Positions 1 through 8,314 are shown, counted from the stretch's first letter. The stretch: DNA of 64,000 nucleotides from an uncultured Prevotellaceae bacterium (GCA_900318335.1 ONKF01000009.1:17869-81868), one strand, 5' to 3'. Numbers and translations are program-made. The notes: a model not told the origin generated them from the sequence alone.

Positions 1-788
1 CGCACTTTCAACTTTGTGAAGAACAAGCTGAAGTAAACCGAGGAAATCATTATAAACGGTGAGTTGTAAAGGAACAATTTACCATTGTGGTGCCATAGTG
101 AAGGTGCCACATGGGCTGCCACCATCACCACAATTGGAGTCAGAATCGAAATAGCCAGATAGATGAGCATATCCCATTTCTTGTCCAGTGAGAACCACTT
201 GCAGCCATGCACCCTGATATACCTCGCTATCAGGTAGATGACCATGAAATGCAGCAACGAATACCCCCCGTCAAAAAGCAGGTAATCGACAAACCAGCCA
301 AAGATGAGGTCGAGGGCAATAAAAAACCATATTGTCCTGCGCGCCACAACCTTAGTGGCATTATCGATAAAGGTATTCAGTATCGGAGACAACAGGTACA
401 GGGCGATATAACAAGCCAGGAACCAATAATCAAAGAAATTGGAATGGGCGATAAACCCCTTTATATCAAAGGGTATTATGCCCGCAGCGCAGAATGAGAA
501 ATAGAGCAGGAAGCTATAAAAAAGAATCTGGAACAACAAGTTTGCAAAGCCCTTGACCGATTGCCTGATAGAGAACCATCCCGAGATGAAAACGAAGCAA
601 TTCACACAGACGATGGCAAAAGACTCGACCAGATACTGGCCCGAAGCCTTGAGAAATTCAGTCCTGCAGAAGTCGAGTGACGGTTCTCCCAGCGCCCAGA
701 AGTCGGTATGGACCAGGACCACCATTGCCATGGCAATAATCCTGAGCAATTCCACTCCCGATAGCCTCGTTTCCCTTGATGTACCCAT
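1..788 (-). CDS. Acyltransferase family 3 membrane protein (partial, C-terminus outside window)
   Basis: The gene reads leftwards off the window edge, so only about 262 residues are visible. The start is the ATG at 788; an in-frame TGA lies just upstream. The N-terminus reads RLSGVELLRIIAMAMVVLVH, the usual opening of family 3 acyltransferases, with the conserved His in the first membrane helix, followed by several further hydrophobic helices. Such inner-membrane enzymes O-acetylate or otherwise acylate sugars of surface polysaccharides. It lies 42 nt after the PP-loop gene and downstream of a flippase, so it probably modifies the glycan made by this operon. The substrate is unknown. Confidence 0.85.
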   Translation of the reverse strand, partial: MGTSRETRLSGVELLRIIAMAMVVLVHTDFWALGEPSLDFCRTEFLKASGQYLVESFAIVCVNCFVFISGWFSIRQSVKGFANLLFQILFYSFLLYFSFCAAGIIPFDIKGFIAHSNFFDYWFLACYIALYLLSPILNTFIDNATKVVARRTIWFFIALDLIFGWFVDYLLFDGGYSLLHFMVIYLIARYIRVHGCKWFSLDKKWDMLIYLAISILTPIVVMVAAHVAPSLWHHNGKLFLYNSPFIMISSVYFSLFFTKLKV

Positions 789-830
789 TCTGTTTCAGTC
801 CAATTTTAATTAAACATCATCTCATGCAAC

Positions 831-2054
831 TCACTGTACCGGATAAGGGCTACGGCTTGAAGTATTGCGGCGCAGAATCCACTTGGCCACCTTCTTAATC
901 GCAGCCATGATGATGTGGGGCGACTCGTGCAGCCACGCCGCAAGATAAGACGGCATCGGATAGTTCATCCGCTTAGCCAACTCATAATTATCGTTGGCAT
1001 AGATGTCGCTCTTGCGGTGCAGGACGGTAAAACACTTGTAGGCATAGCTCTGAGCGTAATACTTCTCCTTATCAAATATCTCACTGAAATCGTCAATCCG
1101 ACCAAAGATTTCAAGCGCCAGCAGGGTGCGTTTACACTTGTGGCAAACTGAGCAATTATTGGCGGTCGTGATGTCTCCCACACACACGTTCAGATGCCTC
1201 TGCATTACCGGGTAATCGAGCAAGCGTTGCGTCTTGTCGCTACGACGGAATTGGGCACCGTCAGAAATCACCTCAAGCGTCTCGGTGCCGAGCATCATCT
1301 CGTTGCACAGGTCGGTCACCGAACCATAGTCCAATTTGGTGAGATGGGTAATTTCCCAGTAGGAGTAGTCATAGGCCGTGTAGTATTTATCCAACACCTT
1401 CTCAAAAACCAGAATGCCAGTGGCGCGGCACAGCATACCAGCGTTGTACTCCCATTCATATTGGTAAAAGTCAAACAGGTTGGAGTCCATCGGCACAAAC
1501 GGCAATCCCAATTCTTGGGCACAAGGCAAGAGGAAGTCATAGCGTGTGTGGAATTTCCGCCTGGCTTTCTCAGTGCCTCCGCCATGAGAGCCCACGTTAA
1601 AGAAAAACAGAGCCGACAGTTTGTAATCGGGTTTCTCCTCGTTGACAAACCTGTCAAATAACGTGGAAAAAGCATCAATTCCTGCCGAGAAGCCTGTGCC
1701 GACAAGGTGATTGGTCTTGACTGTGTTGGCAAATCCCGCTACCTCGACTTTCACTTCATGCAATTCGGGCAGGAACGCCCTTTCACATGGCTGCACGTAG
1801 TGGGTGACGTTGTCATAGAGTTTCTCGCTGACGCAGCCCTCCACCTTGATATCATGCCCGTAGAACATGGCAGGGAACAACATGGCCACAAGGAATGCAT
1901 CGTAAACGTCATCGGTCAGCCAGTCGCTAAATTGCACTGGCACCGAGAACCATAATTGCTTACTCTGCGAGAATGGACAGTCCACGTCACACACTATGCG
2001 ATACTCCTGTGATTCAGGCAGATGTTCTTTCCTTAAATTAGAAACCCGTATCAT
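831..2054 (-). CDS. QueC-like PP-loop protein in a polysaccharide operon (function unknown)
   Basis: A 407-residue soluble protein that I cannot assign to a named family. Residues about 118-131 (LVGTGFSAGIDAFS) look like a PP-loop (SGGxDS-type) pyrophosphatase loop. Residues C291, C301, C304 and C307 form a C-x9-C-x2-C-x2-C cluster very like the zinc site of QueC. This suggests an ATP-dependent enzyme that adenylates a carboxylate, for example to make an amide or nitrile, but that is inference. The ATG overlaps the stop of the upstream flippase gene (ATGA), implying translational coupling. Together with the acyltransferase this suggests a role in modifying a surface glycan or its precursor. 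Confidence 0.6.
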   Translation of the reverse strand: MIRVSNLRKEHLPESQEYRIVCDVDCPFSQSKQLWFSVPVQFSDWLTDDVYDAFLVAMLFPAMFYGHDIKVEGCVSEKLYDNVTHYVQPCERAFLPELHEVKVEVAGFANTVKTNHLVGTGFSAGIDAFSTLFDRFVNEEKPDYKLSALFFFNVGSHGGGTEKARRKFHTRYDFLLPCAQELGLPFVPMDSNLFDFYQYEWEYNAGMLCRATGILVFEKVLDKYYTAYDYSYWEITHLTKLDYGSVTDLCNEMMLGTETLEVISDGAQFRRSDKTQRLLDYPVMQRHLNVCVGDITTANNCSVCHKCKRTLLALEIFGRIDDFSEIFDKEKYYAQSYAYKCFTVLHRKSDIYANDNYELAKRMNYPMPSYLAAWLHESPHIIMAAIKKVAKWILRRNTSSRSPYPVQ

Positions 2055-3589
2055 GACTTTTTAAGATGTAATCTCTCAACAATGATGTTTTTAATAAACT
2101 GCCGCTCGGGAACGGTCATGCCGGCTTTCCAGATAAACGGCAGTACCAGTGCCTCAAAGGCGATTGTAAAGGCTATCAACTTCAAGAAGGTGTCATTCCC
2201 GACAAACAACAGATAGACCAATGAAATCAGACAGCCAAAAACCAGAATGGGTATAATCCTTGTCACAAACATCCTGAAGTAACGCTTGATGTCGAAATCA
2301 AGCAGTTTCTTGCTCTGATGAATCAACAGCACCACGACAAAGAACTTGAACAAAATGGCCAATACAAATACCGACTCTGGCGCCATACCCATTTTCAGCG
2401 CCAAGTAAGAGCAGATGACATTCAAGAAATACAAGATGGTGAGCACGACCTCATAGGTCTTGATCTTGCTCGTGGCCAACACTGCCGTATAGAGCGGAGT
2501 GGTGAAACAATCTATGAAGGTATAAACAAGGATCAGGTTGGCAAAGTTCACCGCATGGTCAGGCACCTCGACGAGCCACACGTCAAGCAGGGTGCGCGTG
2601 TTGTTGATGAGCGGGAATATCAGGATGACCGTCAAGAAGAACGAGAACTTGGTGCTCTTGACAAGCAGGTCGTTCAAGCGGCCCACCTCATCAGAGGCAT
2701 AGGACTTGGTAATCTGTGGCTGGACCGCGGTCATGAATCCGCTGATGAAGCGGGTCACCACGCCATTGACCTGCATAGCCACGCCCTGGGCAGCATTGAC
2801 TACTGGGCCGAAGAAGATGTTCAGCAGCATCACGACACCCTCGTCCTTGAGCACCACAGCGGCATTGCCGATGAAAGTCCAACCCACAAACATGGAGATT
2901 TCCTTCACTATCTTTCGGTCGAGGGCAGGACGCGCCTTGCACTCGGGGAACTTGACCGCACAGTAGAAGAAATAGATCGCTTGATATATCACACTGGTGA
3001 TGAATCCCAGGATTGAATAAAACACGAGTTTATCAATGGGCGAGATATAGAGCAGGACGACGATGAGCAGCTTGATGACGACATCGAGGATGCTCAAATA
3101 GGCAAAAGTCGTCATCTTCTCGTGGGAAATCACCGACGCGCCATAGGGTACCGCAAACAGCGAGAGCGAGAAGCAGGCAATTGAGCAATGCAGCGCCCAT
3201 TGGGCCGCGTGCATGCGCTCGGCAGGGATATTCAACTTGGTGTTGAGGAACCACATCGCCAGTATCTCACAGATAATGAACATGGCGATTGCAAGCAGGA
3301 TGTGGATAGCGCTGACGGTGGCAAACGTCTTCTTCAACTGGGCAAAGTCGCCGCGTCCCAACTCATAGGTCAAGTAACGGCTCGTGGAAACCGACAGGGA
3401 ACCCGACAGGATAGTGAACATGCCCACAAGTCCTCCGACCACGCTATAGATGCCATAATCAACAACGCCCAGCACGGCAAGCACCAGTCGGCTCGTGTAG
3501 AGCGTGACGAGCATGACCACAATCATGCGGATGTAAAGCATGACTGTGTTCTTGGCAATGCGTCGGTTACTGCTCTGTTGCCCCTCCAT
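2051..3589 (-). CDS. Polysaccharide flippase (Wzx/MATE-like)
   Basis: A 512-residue polytopic inner-membrane protein with about 12-14 hydrophobic helices and the N-terminal pattern of oligosaccharide flippases (RIAKNTVMLYIRMIVVMLVT, then SRLVLAVLG and DYGIYSVVGG). Members of this superfamily export lipid-linked oligosaccharide units for O-antigen, capsule or exopolysaccharide. It is the first gene of a minus-strand operon, with a strong promoter match upstream at 3623-3653. Its stop overlaps the start of the next gene by 4 nt. The family is clear; the glycan is not. Confidence 0.9.
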   Translation of the reverse strand: MEGQQSSNRRIAKNTVMLYIRMIVVMLVTLYTSRLVLAVLGVVDYGIYSVVGGLVGMFTILSGSLSVSTSRYLTYELGRGDFAQLKKTFATVSAIHILLAIAMFIICEILAMWFLNTKLNIPAERMHAAQWALHCSIACFSLSLFAVPYGASVISHEKMTTFAYLSILDVVIKLLIVVLLYISPIDKLVFYSILGFITSVIYQAIYFFYCAVKFPECKARPALDRKIVKEISMFVGWTFIGNAAVVLKDEGVVMLLNIFFGPVVNAAQGVAMQVNGVVTRFISGFMTAVQPQITKSYASDEVGRLNDLLVKSTKFSFFLTVILIFPLINNTRTLLDVWLVEVPDHAVNFANLILVYTFIDCFTTPLYTAVLATSKIKTYEVVLTILYFLNVICSYLALKMGMAPESVFVLAILFKFFVVVLLIHQSKKLLDFDIKRYFRMFVTRIIPILVFGCLISLVYLLFVGNDTFLKLIAFTIAFEALVLPFIWKAGMTVPERQFIKNIIVERLHLKKS

Positions 3590-3622
3590 GGCTTATTGCA
3601 TCTTTTTCACTTGCATAAATTG

Positions 3623-3653
3623 CAAATGTAGTCAGAATCGATGACACGACAAA
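3623..3653 (-). promoter_or_regulatory. Promoter of the flippase operon
   Basis: On the minus strand TTTG (3653-3650), a 19-nt spacer and TACATTTG (3630-3623) match the Bacteroidetes primary-sigma consensus. The flippase ATG lies 33 nt downstream. Confidence 0.7.
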
Positions 3654-3745
3654 AAGATTTGCCGAAATTTTCCCCATCCCGGGCGTTTTTGGGGCTCACG
3701 GTACCGTTGCCACACGGCGAATTGCATAGCGTTAGAGACAATATA

Positions 3746-3777
3746 TTTGGCTGTAACAGGAAAAATGACTAAGTTTG
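3746..3777 (+). promoter_or_regulatory. Promoter of the WG-repeat lipoprotein gene
   Basis: TTTG (3746-3749), 20 nt, TAAGTTTG (3770-3777). It excludes the TTG codon at 3775 as a start and points to the ATGs at 3793 or 3805. Confidence 0.7.
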
Positions 3778-3792
3778 CACCCTCAAAACAAC

Positions 3793-5322
3793 ATGATTCA
3801 AGAAATGAAGATTATTGCTCAGATTGCACTTGCCGCGATTGTGGCATTGCTGATGACCGCCTGTGGCGGCAACGATACAACTTACCAGTACAAGACGCAA
3901 TATCTGCCCGTGCAACTCGTGGGCAGTGAGAAGTGGAGCATCCTCGACATCAACTCGGGCGAGGTGGTCGCCAAGGATGCGTTTGACAATGCACCGTCGC
4001 CTGTTGTTGACGGCATGTTCTATGTGAAGAACAACGAGGGGAGTTACGACTACTATGACGTGAGTGCTCCCACCCAGCCCGTGGCTGGCCACTATGGCAG
4101 CGTGACCTCCTTCAGCGACGACGGCGTGGCCGTCGCCAGCCGTGTGGGCGGTTCGTTGTGCGTCATCAACCGCAAGGGCGAGGTTGTCAAGGAGTTGCCC
4201 AAGGACGTGTCACAGTGCTCAATGTTTGCCCGTGGCATGGCTGCATTCCAGAACGACAACGGCTCGTGGGGCTTTATCAACGCAAGCGGCGACACGATTG
4301 TGCCCGCCAATTACAATAGCGTGAACCTGTTCCTGTATGACGACTATGCTGTGGTCATCGATGCCGTCCAGCCAAGCGACAGCATCCTGAACTTCAGTGT
4401 CATCAACAAGAGCGGTAAGGTGATGTTCACCGCTGCCAGCAACGAGTACCAGCCTGTGCAGCCTTACTTCATCAACGGAGTCCTGCCCGTCATCAAGGGT
4501 GACACGATCGTGTGCCTCAACCCGGACGGCAAGGAGGTGCCCAACCCCATCGACGACAAGCAGAAGGTTGAGAAAGGCGGATATGCCGATTTCTCCCGCA
4601 CTCCGTCAGGTGACTATATTGTTTTTAAGGACAAGAAAACCGGATTGGTGGACAAGGCAAACAATGTGCTCATTCCCATCGAGCACGACAACCTTATCGA
4701 CATCAATGGTGACCGCCTGATTGCTGTTGACGGCGACACCTACCACATCGTGGACCGCAACGGTAAGGCCGTTGGCAACGCCAAGTTCAACGATGCCCAC
4801 GTGAGTGAGGACAACCCCTATGCCGCACGTGGCTTCATTGACACCGACCTTGCTGCAGCAGCCATGATGATGATGTTTGACGAAACCAACTGCTGCGGTG
4901 CTACTGCTACCACCACGCTCATGGACATGAACGGGATGGTGGGTACCGACGCCCGCATGTATGTCGGCAACAACACCCTGATGTTGCCCCAGGGACCCTA
5001 CATGATTCAATATGTGTTTGATCGCGAAGTTGCATCGGCCAATGCCGACAGCACCAGCGCCGAGTTCAACTACGACGCACGCGTGAAATGTGTCATCATG
5101 TCGCTCAACGTCAAGCACTGCCCGTCGAGCACCGAGCCCGCCATCGTCAACAAGGTGGAGAGCCGTCTGGGCACCAAGGGGTTTGTCCTTGCGAGAGACG
5201 GCATCTTCTGCAGCGATTACCAGACGGCCATGACTCTGGGCTACGACAAGGGTATCGTCAACGCCATCTACTACATGCGCTTCAACGAGTCTGTTCCTCA
5301 AAGCAAGAACAAGAGAAACTAA
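3793..5322 (+). CDS. WG-repeat lipoprotein
   Basis: A secreted lipoprotein of about 509 residues. The lipobox LMTAC-GG follows a hydrophobic stretch. The body is made of WG/KWG-type repeats of about 40-50 residues (segments such as SEKWSILDIN, GSWGFINASGD, KKTGLVDKANN). These form beta-rich, probably propeller-like domains of unknown role on the cell surface or in the periplasm. The promoter at 3746-3777 favours the ATG at 3793, with 3805 (MKII) as an alternative. It is followed by queD after a 69-nt spacer that consists mostly of a dispersed repeat, so co-transcription with queDE is possible. Confidence 0.8.
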   Translation: MIQEMKIIAQIALAAIVALLMTACGGNDTTYQYKTQYLPVQLVGSEKWSILDINSGEVVAKDAFDNAPSPVVDGMFYVKNNEGSYDYYDVSAPTQPVAGHYGSVTSFSDDGVAVASRVGGSLCVINRKGEVVKELPKDVSQCSMFARGMAAFQNDNGSWGFINASGDTIVPANYNSVNLFLYDDYAVVIDAVQPSDSILNFSVINKSGKVMFTAASNEYQPVQPYFINGVLPVIKGDTIVCLNPDGKEVPNPIDDKQKVEKGGYADFSRTPSGDYIVFKDKKTGLVDKANNVLIPIEHDNLIDINGDRLIAVDGDTYHIVDRNGKAVGNAKFNDAHVSEDNPYAARGFIDTDLAAAAMMMMFDETNCCGATATTTLMDMNGMVGTDARMYVGNNTLMLPQGPYMIQYVFDREVASANADSTSAEFNYDARVKCVIMSLNVKHCPSSTEPAIVNKVESRLGTKGFVLARDGIFCSDYQTAMTLGYDKGIVNAIYYMRFNESVPQSKNKRN

Positions 5323-5340
5323 AAACACTTAATGCATGAG

Positions 5341-5385
5341 TGCGGATGCCCCTTTAAACTGTAAACTTTAAACTTTAAACTATAA
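5341..5385 (+). repeat. Dispersed intergenic repeat, copy A
   Basis: The core GCGGATG is followed by YYYCTTTAAAC and tandem TTTAAAC units. It fills the spacer between the WG-repeat gene and queD. Related copies are at 7198-7245 and, on the other strand, at 10872-10915. Confidence 0.6.
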
Positions 5386-5391
5386 GCATAT

Positions 5392-5727
5392 ATGTATTAC
5401 GTACAAAAGACACTCGAGATTTCATCGGCCCACATGCTGTACCTCGACCATAACAGCAAGTGTGAGAATCTGCATGGCCACAACTGGATTGTGAACGTCT
5501 ATTGCAAGGCCGAAGAGTTGGACGACAATGGCATGGTCACCGATTTCACTATTATCAAGGAGATGGTGCATGGCAAACTTGACCACCGCAACCTGAACGA
5601 GGTGCTTGACTTCAATCCCACGGCCGAGAACATTGCCCGTTGGATCGTCGATACCATCCCCAACTGCTACCGCGCCGACGTGCGCGAAAGCGCCAACAAC
5701 CTGGCCATCTACATCAAGGACGAATAG
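5392..5727 (+). CDS. queD: 6-carboxytetrahydropterin synthase QueD
   Basis: A 111-residue cytoplasmic enzyme of the 6-pyruvoyltetrahydropterin synthase fold. It converts dihydroneopterin triphosphate to 6-carboxytetrahydropterin, an early step to preQ0 and queuosine. The zinc ligands H14, H28 and H30 (SSAHML and LHGHNW) and the catalytic C24 (KCENLHGH) are visible. The length is typical of the short QueD type. queE follows after a 57-nt spacer, and queC and queF lie a few kilobases away on the other strand. Confidence 0.95.
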   Translation: MYYVQKTLEISSAHMLYLDHNSKCENLHGHNWIVNVYCKAEELDDNGMVTDFTIIKEMVHGKLDHRNLNEVLDFNPTAENIARWIVDTIPNCYRADVRESANNLAIYIKDE

Positions 5728-5784
5728 GAGTTAGGAGTTAGGAGTTGGCATCCGCCAACTTGGGACTAAGGACTAAAAACTAGG
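5728..5784 (+). repeat. Low-complexity spacer with tandem GGAGTTA units and a small hairpin
   Basis: Three tandem GGAGTTA-like units are followed by the 6-bp hairpin GTTGGC-ATCC-GCCAAC and then by GGACTAAGGACTAA repeats. It is the whole queD-queE spacer. The hairpin loop region contains CATCCGCC, the reverse of the GGCGGATG core of the dispersed repeat. Confidence 0.5.
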
Positions 5785-6375
5785 ATGTACAAAGTCAACG
5801 AGATCTTCCAGTCGCTGCAAGGTGAGGGCTATAACACAGGAACCGCCAGCGTGTTCATCAGGCTGAGCGGCTGCAACCTGCGTTGCTCTTTCTGTGACAC
5901 ACGGCACGAGGAAGGCACGATGATGTCACTGCCCGAAATCGTGGAAGAGGTCATGCAATATCCACTTGCACCGCTCATCGTGCTCACGGGCGGTGAGCCG
6001 TCGTTGTGGATTGATGAGGATTTTGTGTCGGGGCTCAAACAGATGACAGGCAAACGCATTGCCATCGAGACCAACGGCACCCATTCCCTGCCAAGCAACC
6101 TCGACTGGGTAACATTTTCTCCAAAAACAGGCCTCGGCAACAGCGGCAACATTCCTGTGGTGCTCACCCATTGTGACGAACTCAAGGTGGTGTATTTGGG
6201 ACAAGACTTGTCACAGTATGACAGCATTCAAACTAATCACCGCTACCTGCAACCTTGCTGGGTGAGCGATGAGAATCAACGCTTCAACAACATGCGGGCC
6301 ACAGTCCAGGCTGTCCTAGAAAACCCCCAGTGGCGGCTCTCGCTCCAAACTCACCGCATCCTAGGCATCCAGTAA
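5785..6375 (+). CDS. queE: 7-carboxy-7-deazaguanine synthase QueE
   Basis: A 196-residue radical SAM enzyme that rearranges 6-carboxytetrahydropterin to 7-carboxy-7-deazaguanine. The [4Fe-4S] ligands are C30, C34 and C37 (CNLRCSFC, the usual CX3CX2C). An N-terminal FQSLQGEG and LTGGEPSLW (GGEP motif) are also present. It works directly after QueD and before QueC. The bidirectional terminator at 6394-6436 ends this plus-strand unit. Confidence 0.95.
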   Translation: MYKVNEIFQSLQGEGYNTGTASVFIRLSGCNLRCSFCDTRHEEGTMMSLPEIVEEVMQYPLAPLIVLTGGEPSLWIDEDFVSGLKQMTGKRIAIETNGTHSLPSNLDWVTFSPKTGLGNSGNIPVVLTHCDELKVVYLGQDLSQYDSIQTNHRYLQPCWVSDENQRFNNMRATVQAVLENPQWRLSLQTHRILGIQ

Positions 6376-6393
6376 AGATATCAGAGAAAAAAG

Positions 6394-6436
6394 AAGAGTT
6401 AATAGTTCTCGGAGATGATTCCGGCTATTAACTCTT
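6394..6436. terminator. Bidirectional terminator between queE and the toxin gene
   Basis: A perfect 12-bp inverted repeat (AAGAGTTAATAG at 6394-6405 and its complement at 6425-6436). It has a T-rich flank on both strands, TTTTATTT on plus and CTTTTTTCTC on minus, and sits between convergent genes. Confidence 0.8.
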
Positions 6437-6712
6437 TTATTTGTCGTTATAATGACCGTAAGAGGTAAGTATCAGCACCAAGACCTCATCTTCAAAGATG
6501 CGATAAATCATTCTGTGCTTCTTGGTGATTTCACGACTCCAGCGGCCCTCGGGCTTTCCCTTCAATGGTTCAGGATGCCCAGTCCCTGTCTTAGGGTGTT
6601 CACGCAACTCGTCAATAAAACGCAATGCTTTCTTAAAAGCCTTAGGTTCGCTCTTAGCAAGACGGGCCAACCCCTCATTGGCTAAATCGGTAAACCTCAG
6701 TTCATACATCAT
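6437..6712 (-). CDS. yoeB: YoeB/Txe-family mRNA interferase toxin
   Basis: A 91-residue RelE-fold toxin that cleaves mRNA at the ribosome. It matches YoeB along its length: HPEPLKG, GRWSREITKKHRMIYRI and the C-terminal SYGHYNDK. The catalytic residues E48, R67 and H87 correspond to those of YoeB. The ATG at 6712 lies inside the end of the antitoxin gene, so the two genes overlap by about 11 nt, with the antitoxin first, as usual for this family. A GTG six bases further upstream is a less likely start. Confidence 0.85.
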   Translation of the reverse strand: MMYELRFTDLANEGLARLAKSEPKAFKKALRFIDELREHPKTGTGHPEPLKGKPEGRWSREITKKHRMIYRIFEDEVLVLILTSYGHYNDK

Positions 6713-6962
6713 ACCCACTTCTCTTAAGCATGTCTTCCACAGATTCGCCAGGCTTCAAAGTCGTAAATTGCCCTTGACGATATTGTTCTTCGGCCTCTTC
6801 AACACGTGAAAAGAACTCTTCTTCGGTCATCAAGGTTGTGTCTTTCTGTTTCTCGGCAACAACGCGACGCAGATATTTGGCCACACGCTTGAGCAGATTC
6901 TCATCTTCAGCAACAATACTCAAATTGCGGAGCACTTCAGCATTTAATTCAGCAGTAGTCAT
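6702..6962 (-). CDS. Antitoxin partner of the YoeB-like toxin
   Basis: An 86-residue acidic, helical protein encoded directly upstream of and overlapping the toxin. Its C-terminal part (EEAEEQYRQGQFTTLKPGESVEDMLKRSG) has the look of an extended antitoxin tail that wraps the toxin. I do not recognise a clear Phd/YefM signature at the N-terminus. The assignment rests on position, size and charge. TA pairs usually repress their own promoter; a strong promoter match lies at 6985-7016. Confidence 0.8.
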   Translation of the reverse strand: MTTAELNAEVLRNLSIVAEDENLLKRVAKYLRRVVAEKQKDTTLMTEEEFFSRVEEAEEQYRQGQFTTLKPGESVEDMLKRSGYDV

Positions 6963-6984
6963 AATCTTAGTATTTTATTGAGTG

Positions 6985-7016
6985 CAAAGATATGTTTTCT
7001 TTCTGAAAAATGCAAA
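6985..7016 (-). promoter_or_regulatory. Promoter of the toxin-antitoxin operon
   Basis: On the minus strand TTTG (7016-7013), exactly 20 nt, TATCTTTG (6992-6985). The antitoxin ATG is 22 nt downstream. Confidence 0.75.
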
Positions 7017-7167
7017 AACCAAGCCATAAACCTTGACACATGCACTGCCAACAACGCTAATCAATCCCTTCCGCTAAACTACAAGCGTAATTATGGATTC
7101 CATTCATTTCATTCTCTTTAGTACAATTTGAATGAAATCAACAAACGAAAAACTCCCACATCATCGC

Positions 7168-7212
7168 AAAGAAACATCCGCACTCCCTCGATTGGAATGC
7201 GGATGTTTCTTT
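7168..7212. terminator. Perfect 15-bp inverted repeat downstream of fabD
   Basis: AAAGAAACATCCGCA (7168-7182) and its exact complement (7198-7212) enclose a 15-nt loop. On the minus strand it ends in TTTCTTT and lies 38 nt beyond the fabD stop, so it probably terminates fabD. The right arm is also the start of dispersed repeat copy B. Confidence 0.65.
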
Positions 7213-7245
7213 AACCTTTAAACTCTAAACTGCGAGCGCAGCGAG
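7198..7245 (+). repeat. Dispersed intergenic repeat, copy B
   Basis: GCGGATGTTTCTTTAACC is followed by TTTAAACT units and GCGAGCGCAGCGAG, the same order of elements as copy C at 10872-10915. It abuts the fabD stop codon in antisense orientation. Confidence 0.6.
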
Positions 7246-7249
7246 CATA

Positions 7250-8128
7250 TTACTGACGACCCGAGAGGACGACGTCGCGGCTGGTCTTGGCGATAAGGCC
7301 TTGCAGCACCTTGCCGGGACCCAGTTCCTCGGCTTCGGTCATGCCGTCGGCTACCATGTTGGCAACGATGTGGCTCCAACGTACGGGAGCGGTGAGCTGT
7401 TGCAGCAGGTTGGCCTTGATTTCGGCAGGATCGGTGTGGGGCTTAGCGTCCACGTCCTGATAGATGGGGCAAACGGGAGCCGAGAAGTCAGCAGCCTCGA
7501 TAGCCTCGGCCAGTTCGGCACGGGCGGGCTCCATTAGGGGCGAGTGGAAAGCGCCACCCACCTTGAGGGGCAACGCGCGGCGAGCGCCAGCCTCCTTGAA
7601 TTTCTCACAAGCGGCCTCGATAGCGGCAATCTCACCCGAGATGACCACCTGACCGGGGCAGTTATAGTTGGCAGGAACACAGATGCCATCGATCGAGGCA
7701 CAGATTTCCTCCACCTTAGCATCGTCCATACCGATGATGGCAGCCATCGTCGAGGGAGCGGCCTCACAAGCCTTCTGCATGGCCAGGGCACGTGCCTCGA
7801 CCAATTTCAAGCCCTGCTCAAAGGGCAGTGCGCCAGCAGCCACCAGTGCCGAGAATTCACCCAGCGAGTGTCCAGCCACCATGTCGGGCTTGAACTCATC
7901 ACCCATCGTGAGGGCGAGAATTACTGAATGCAGGAATACGGCGGGCTGAGTGACCTTGGTCTGCTTCAGGTCGTCCTCGGTGCCTTCAAACATGAGATCT
8001 GTGATGCGGAAACCCAGCACCTCATTGGCTTTTTCAAACAATTCTTTGGCCTGAGGGTTGTTGTCATACAGTTCCTTGCCCATACCGACAAACTGTGCGC
8101 CCTGACCAGGGAATACGAATGCTTTCAT
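7250..8128 (-). CDS. fabD: Malonyl-CoA:ACP transacylase FabD
   Basis: A 292-residue cytoplasmic enzyme that moves malonyl from CoA to acyl carrier protein for fatty acid synthesis. It shows the N-terminal FPGQGAQFVGMG, the nucleophile S88 in GHSLGE, and the catalytic His in GGAFHSPLM near residue 195. The length is typical. It stands alone, not in a fab cluster, with its own -7 box at 8179-8186. Confidence 0.97.
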   Translation of the reverse strand: MKAFVFPGQGAQFVGMGKELYDNNPQAKELFEKANEVLGFRITDLMFEGTEDDLKQTKVTQPAVFLHSVILALTMGDEFKPDMVAGHSLGEFSALVAAGALPFEQGLKLVEARALAMQKACEAAPSTMAAIIGMDDAKVEEICASIDGICVPANYNCPGQVVISGEIAAIEAACEKFKEAGARRALPLKVGGAFHSPLMEPARAELAEAIEAADFSAPVCPIYQDVDAKPHTDPAEIKANLLQQLTAPVRWSHIVANMVADGMTEAEELGPGKVLQGLIAKTSRDVVLSGRQ

Positions 8129-8178
8129 TGTCTTGTTATTTTAGTAGTTAATGATGTTTCTTTATCTCAAAACGGCTG

Positions 8179-8186
8179 CAAAGATA
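8179..8186 (-). promoter_or_regulatory. -7 box upstream of fabD
   Basis: TATCTTTG on the minus strand, 50 nt before the ATG. No clear -33 TTG is visible. Confidence 0.5.
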
Positions 8187-8195
8187 ATCATTTTT

Positions 8196-8314
8196 AGTGA
8201 ATAGTGAACAGTTAATAGAGAATAGTTTAATCAACTAACCAGCAAAAACAACACAATTAATTGATTATCAGCCAACTATCAACTATTATCTATTAACTCT
8301 TAACTATTAACTAT
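8196..8314. repeat. AT-rich imperfect inverted repeat between fabD and queC
   Basis: GTTAATAGAGAATAGTT (8211-8227) matches 16 of 17 bases of the complement of 8281-8297. The flanks are tandem TTAACTATTAACT-like units. It lies directly after the queC stop and may act as its terminator. Confidence 0.5.

Noticed and set aside
207-813. Two short plus-strand open frames at the left edge
   Set aside because: The minus strand reads as a continuous acyltransferase over the same bases, with membrane helices and the family N-terminus.
5341-5385. TTTAAAC tandem units as a possible CRISPR array
   Set aside because: The units are 7-8 nt without spacers; no cas genes are present in the window.
5323-5391. 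preQ1 riboswitch before queD
   Set aside because: The spacer consists of the dispersed repeat and shows no preQ1-I-like C-rich hairpin with an A-rich tail.
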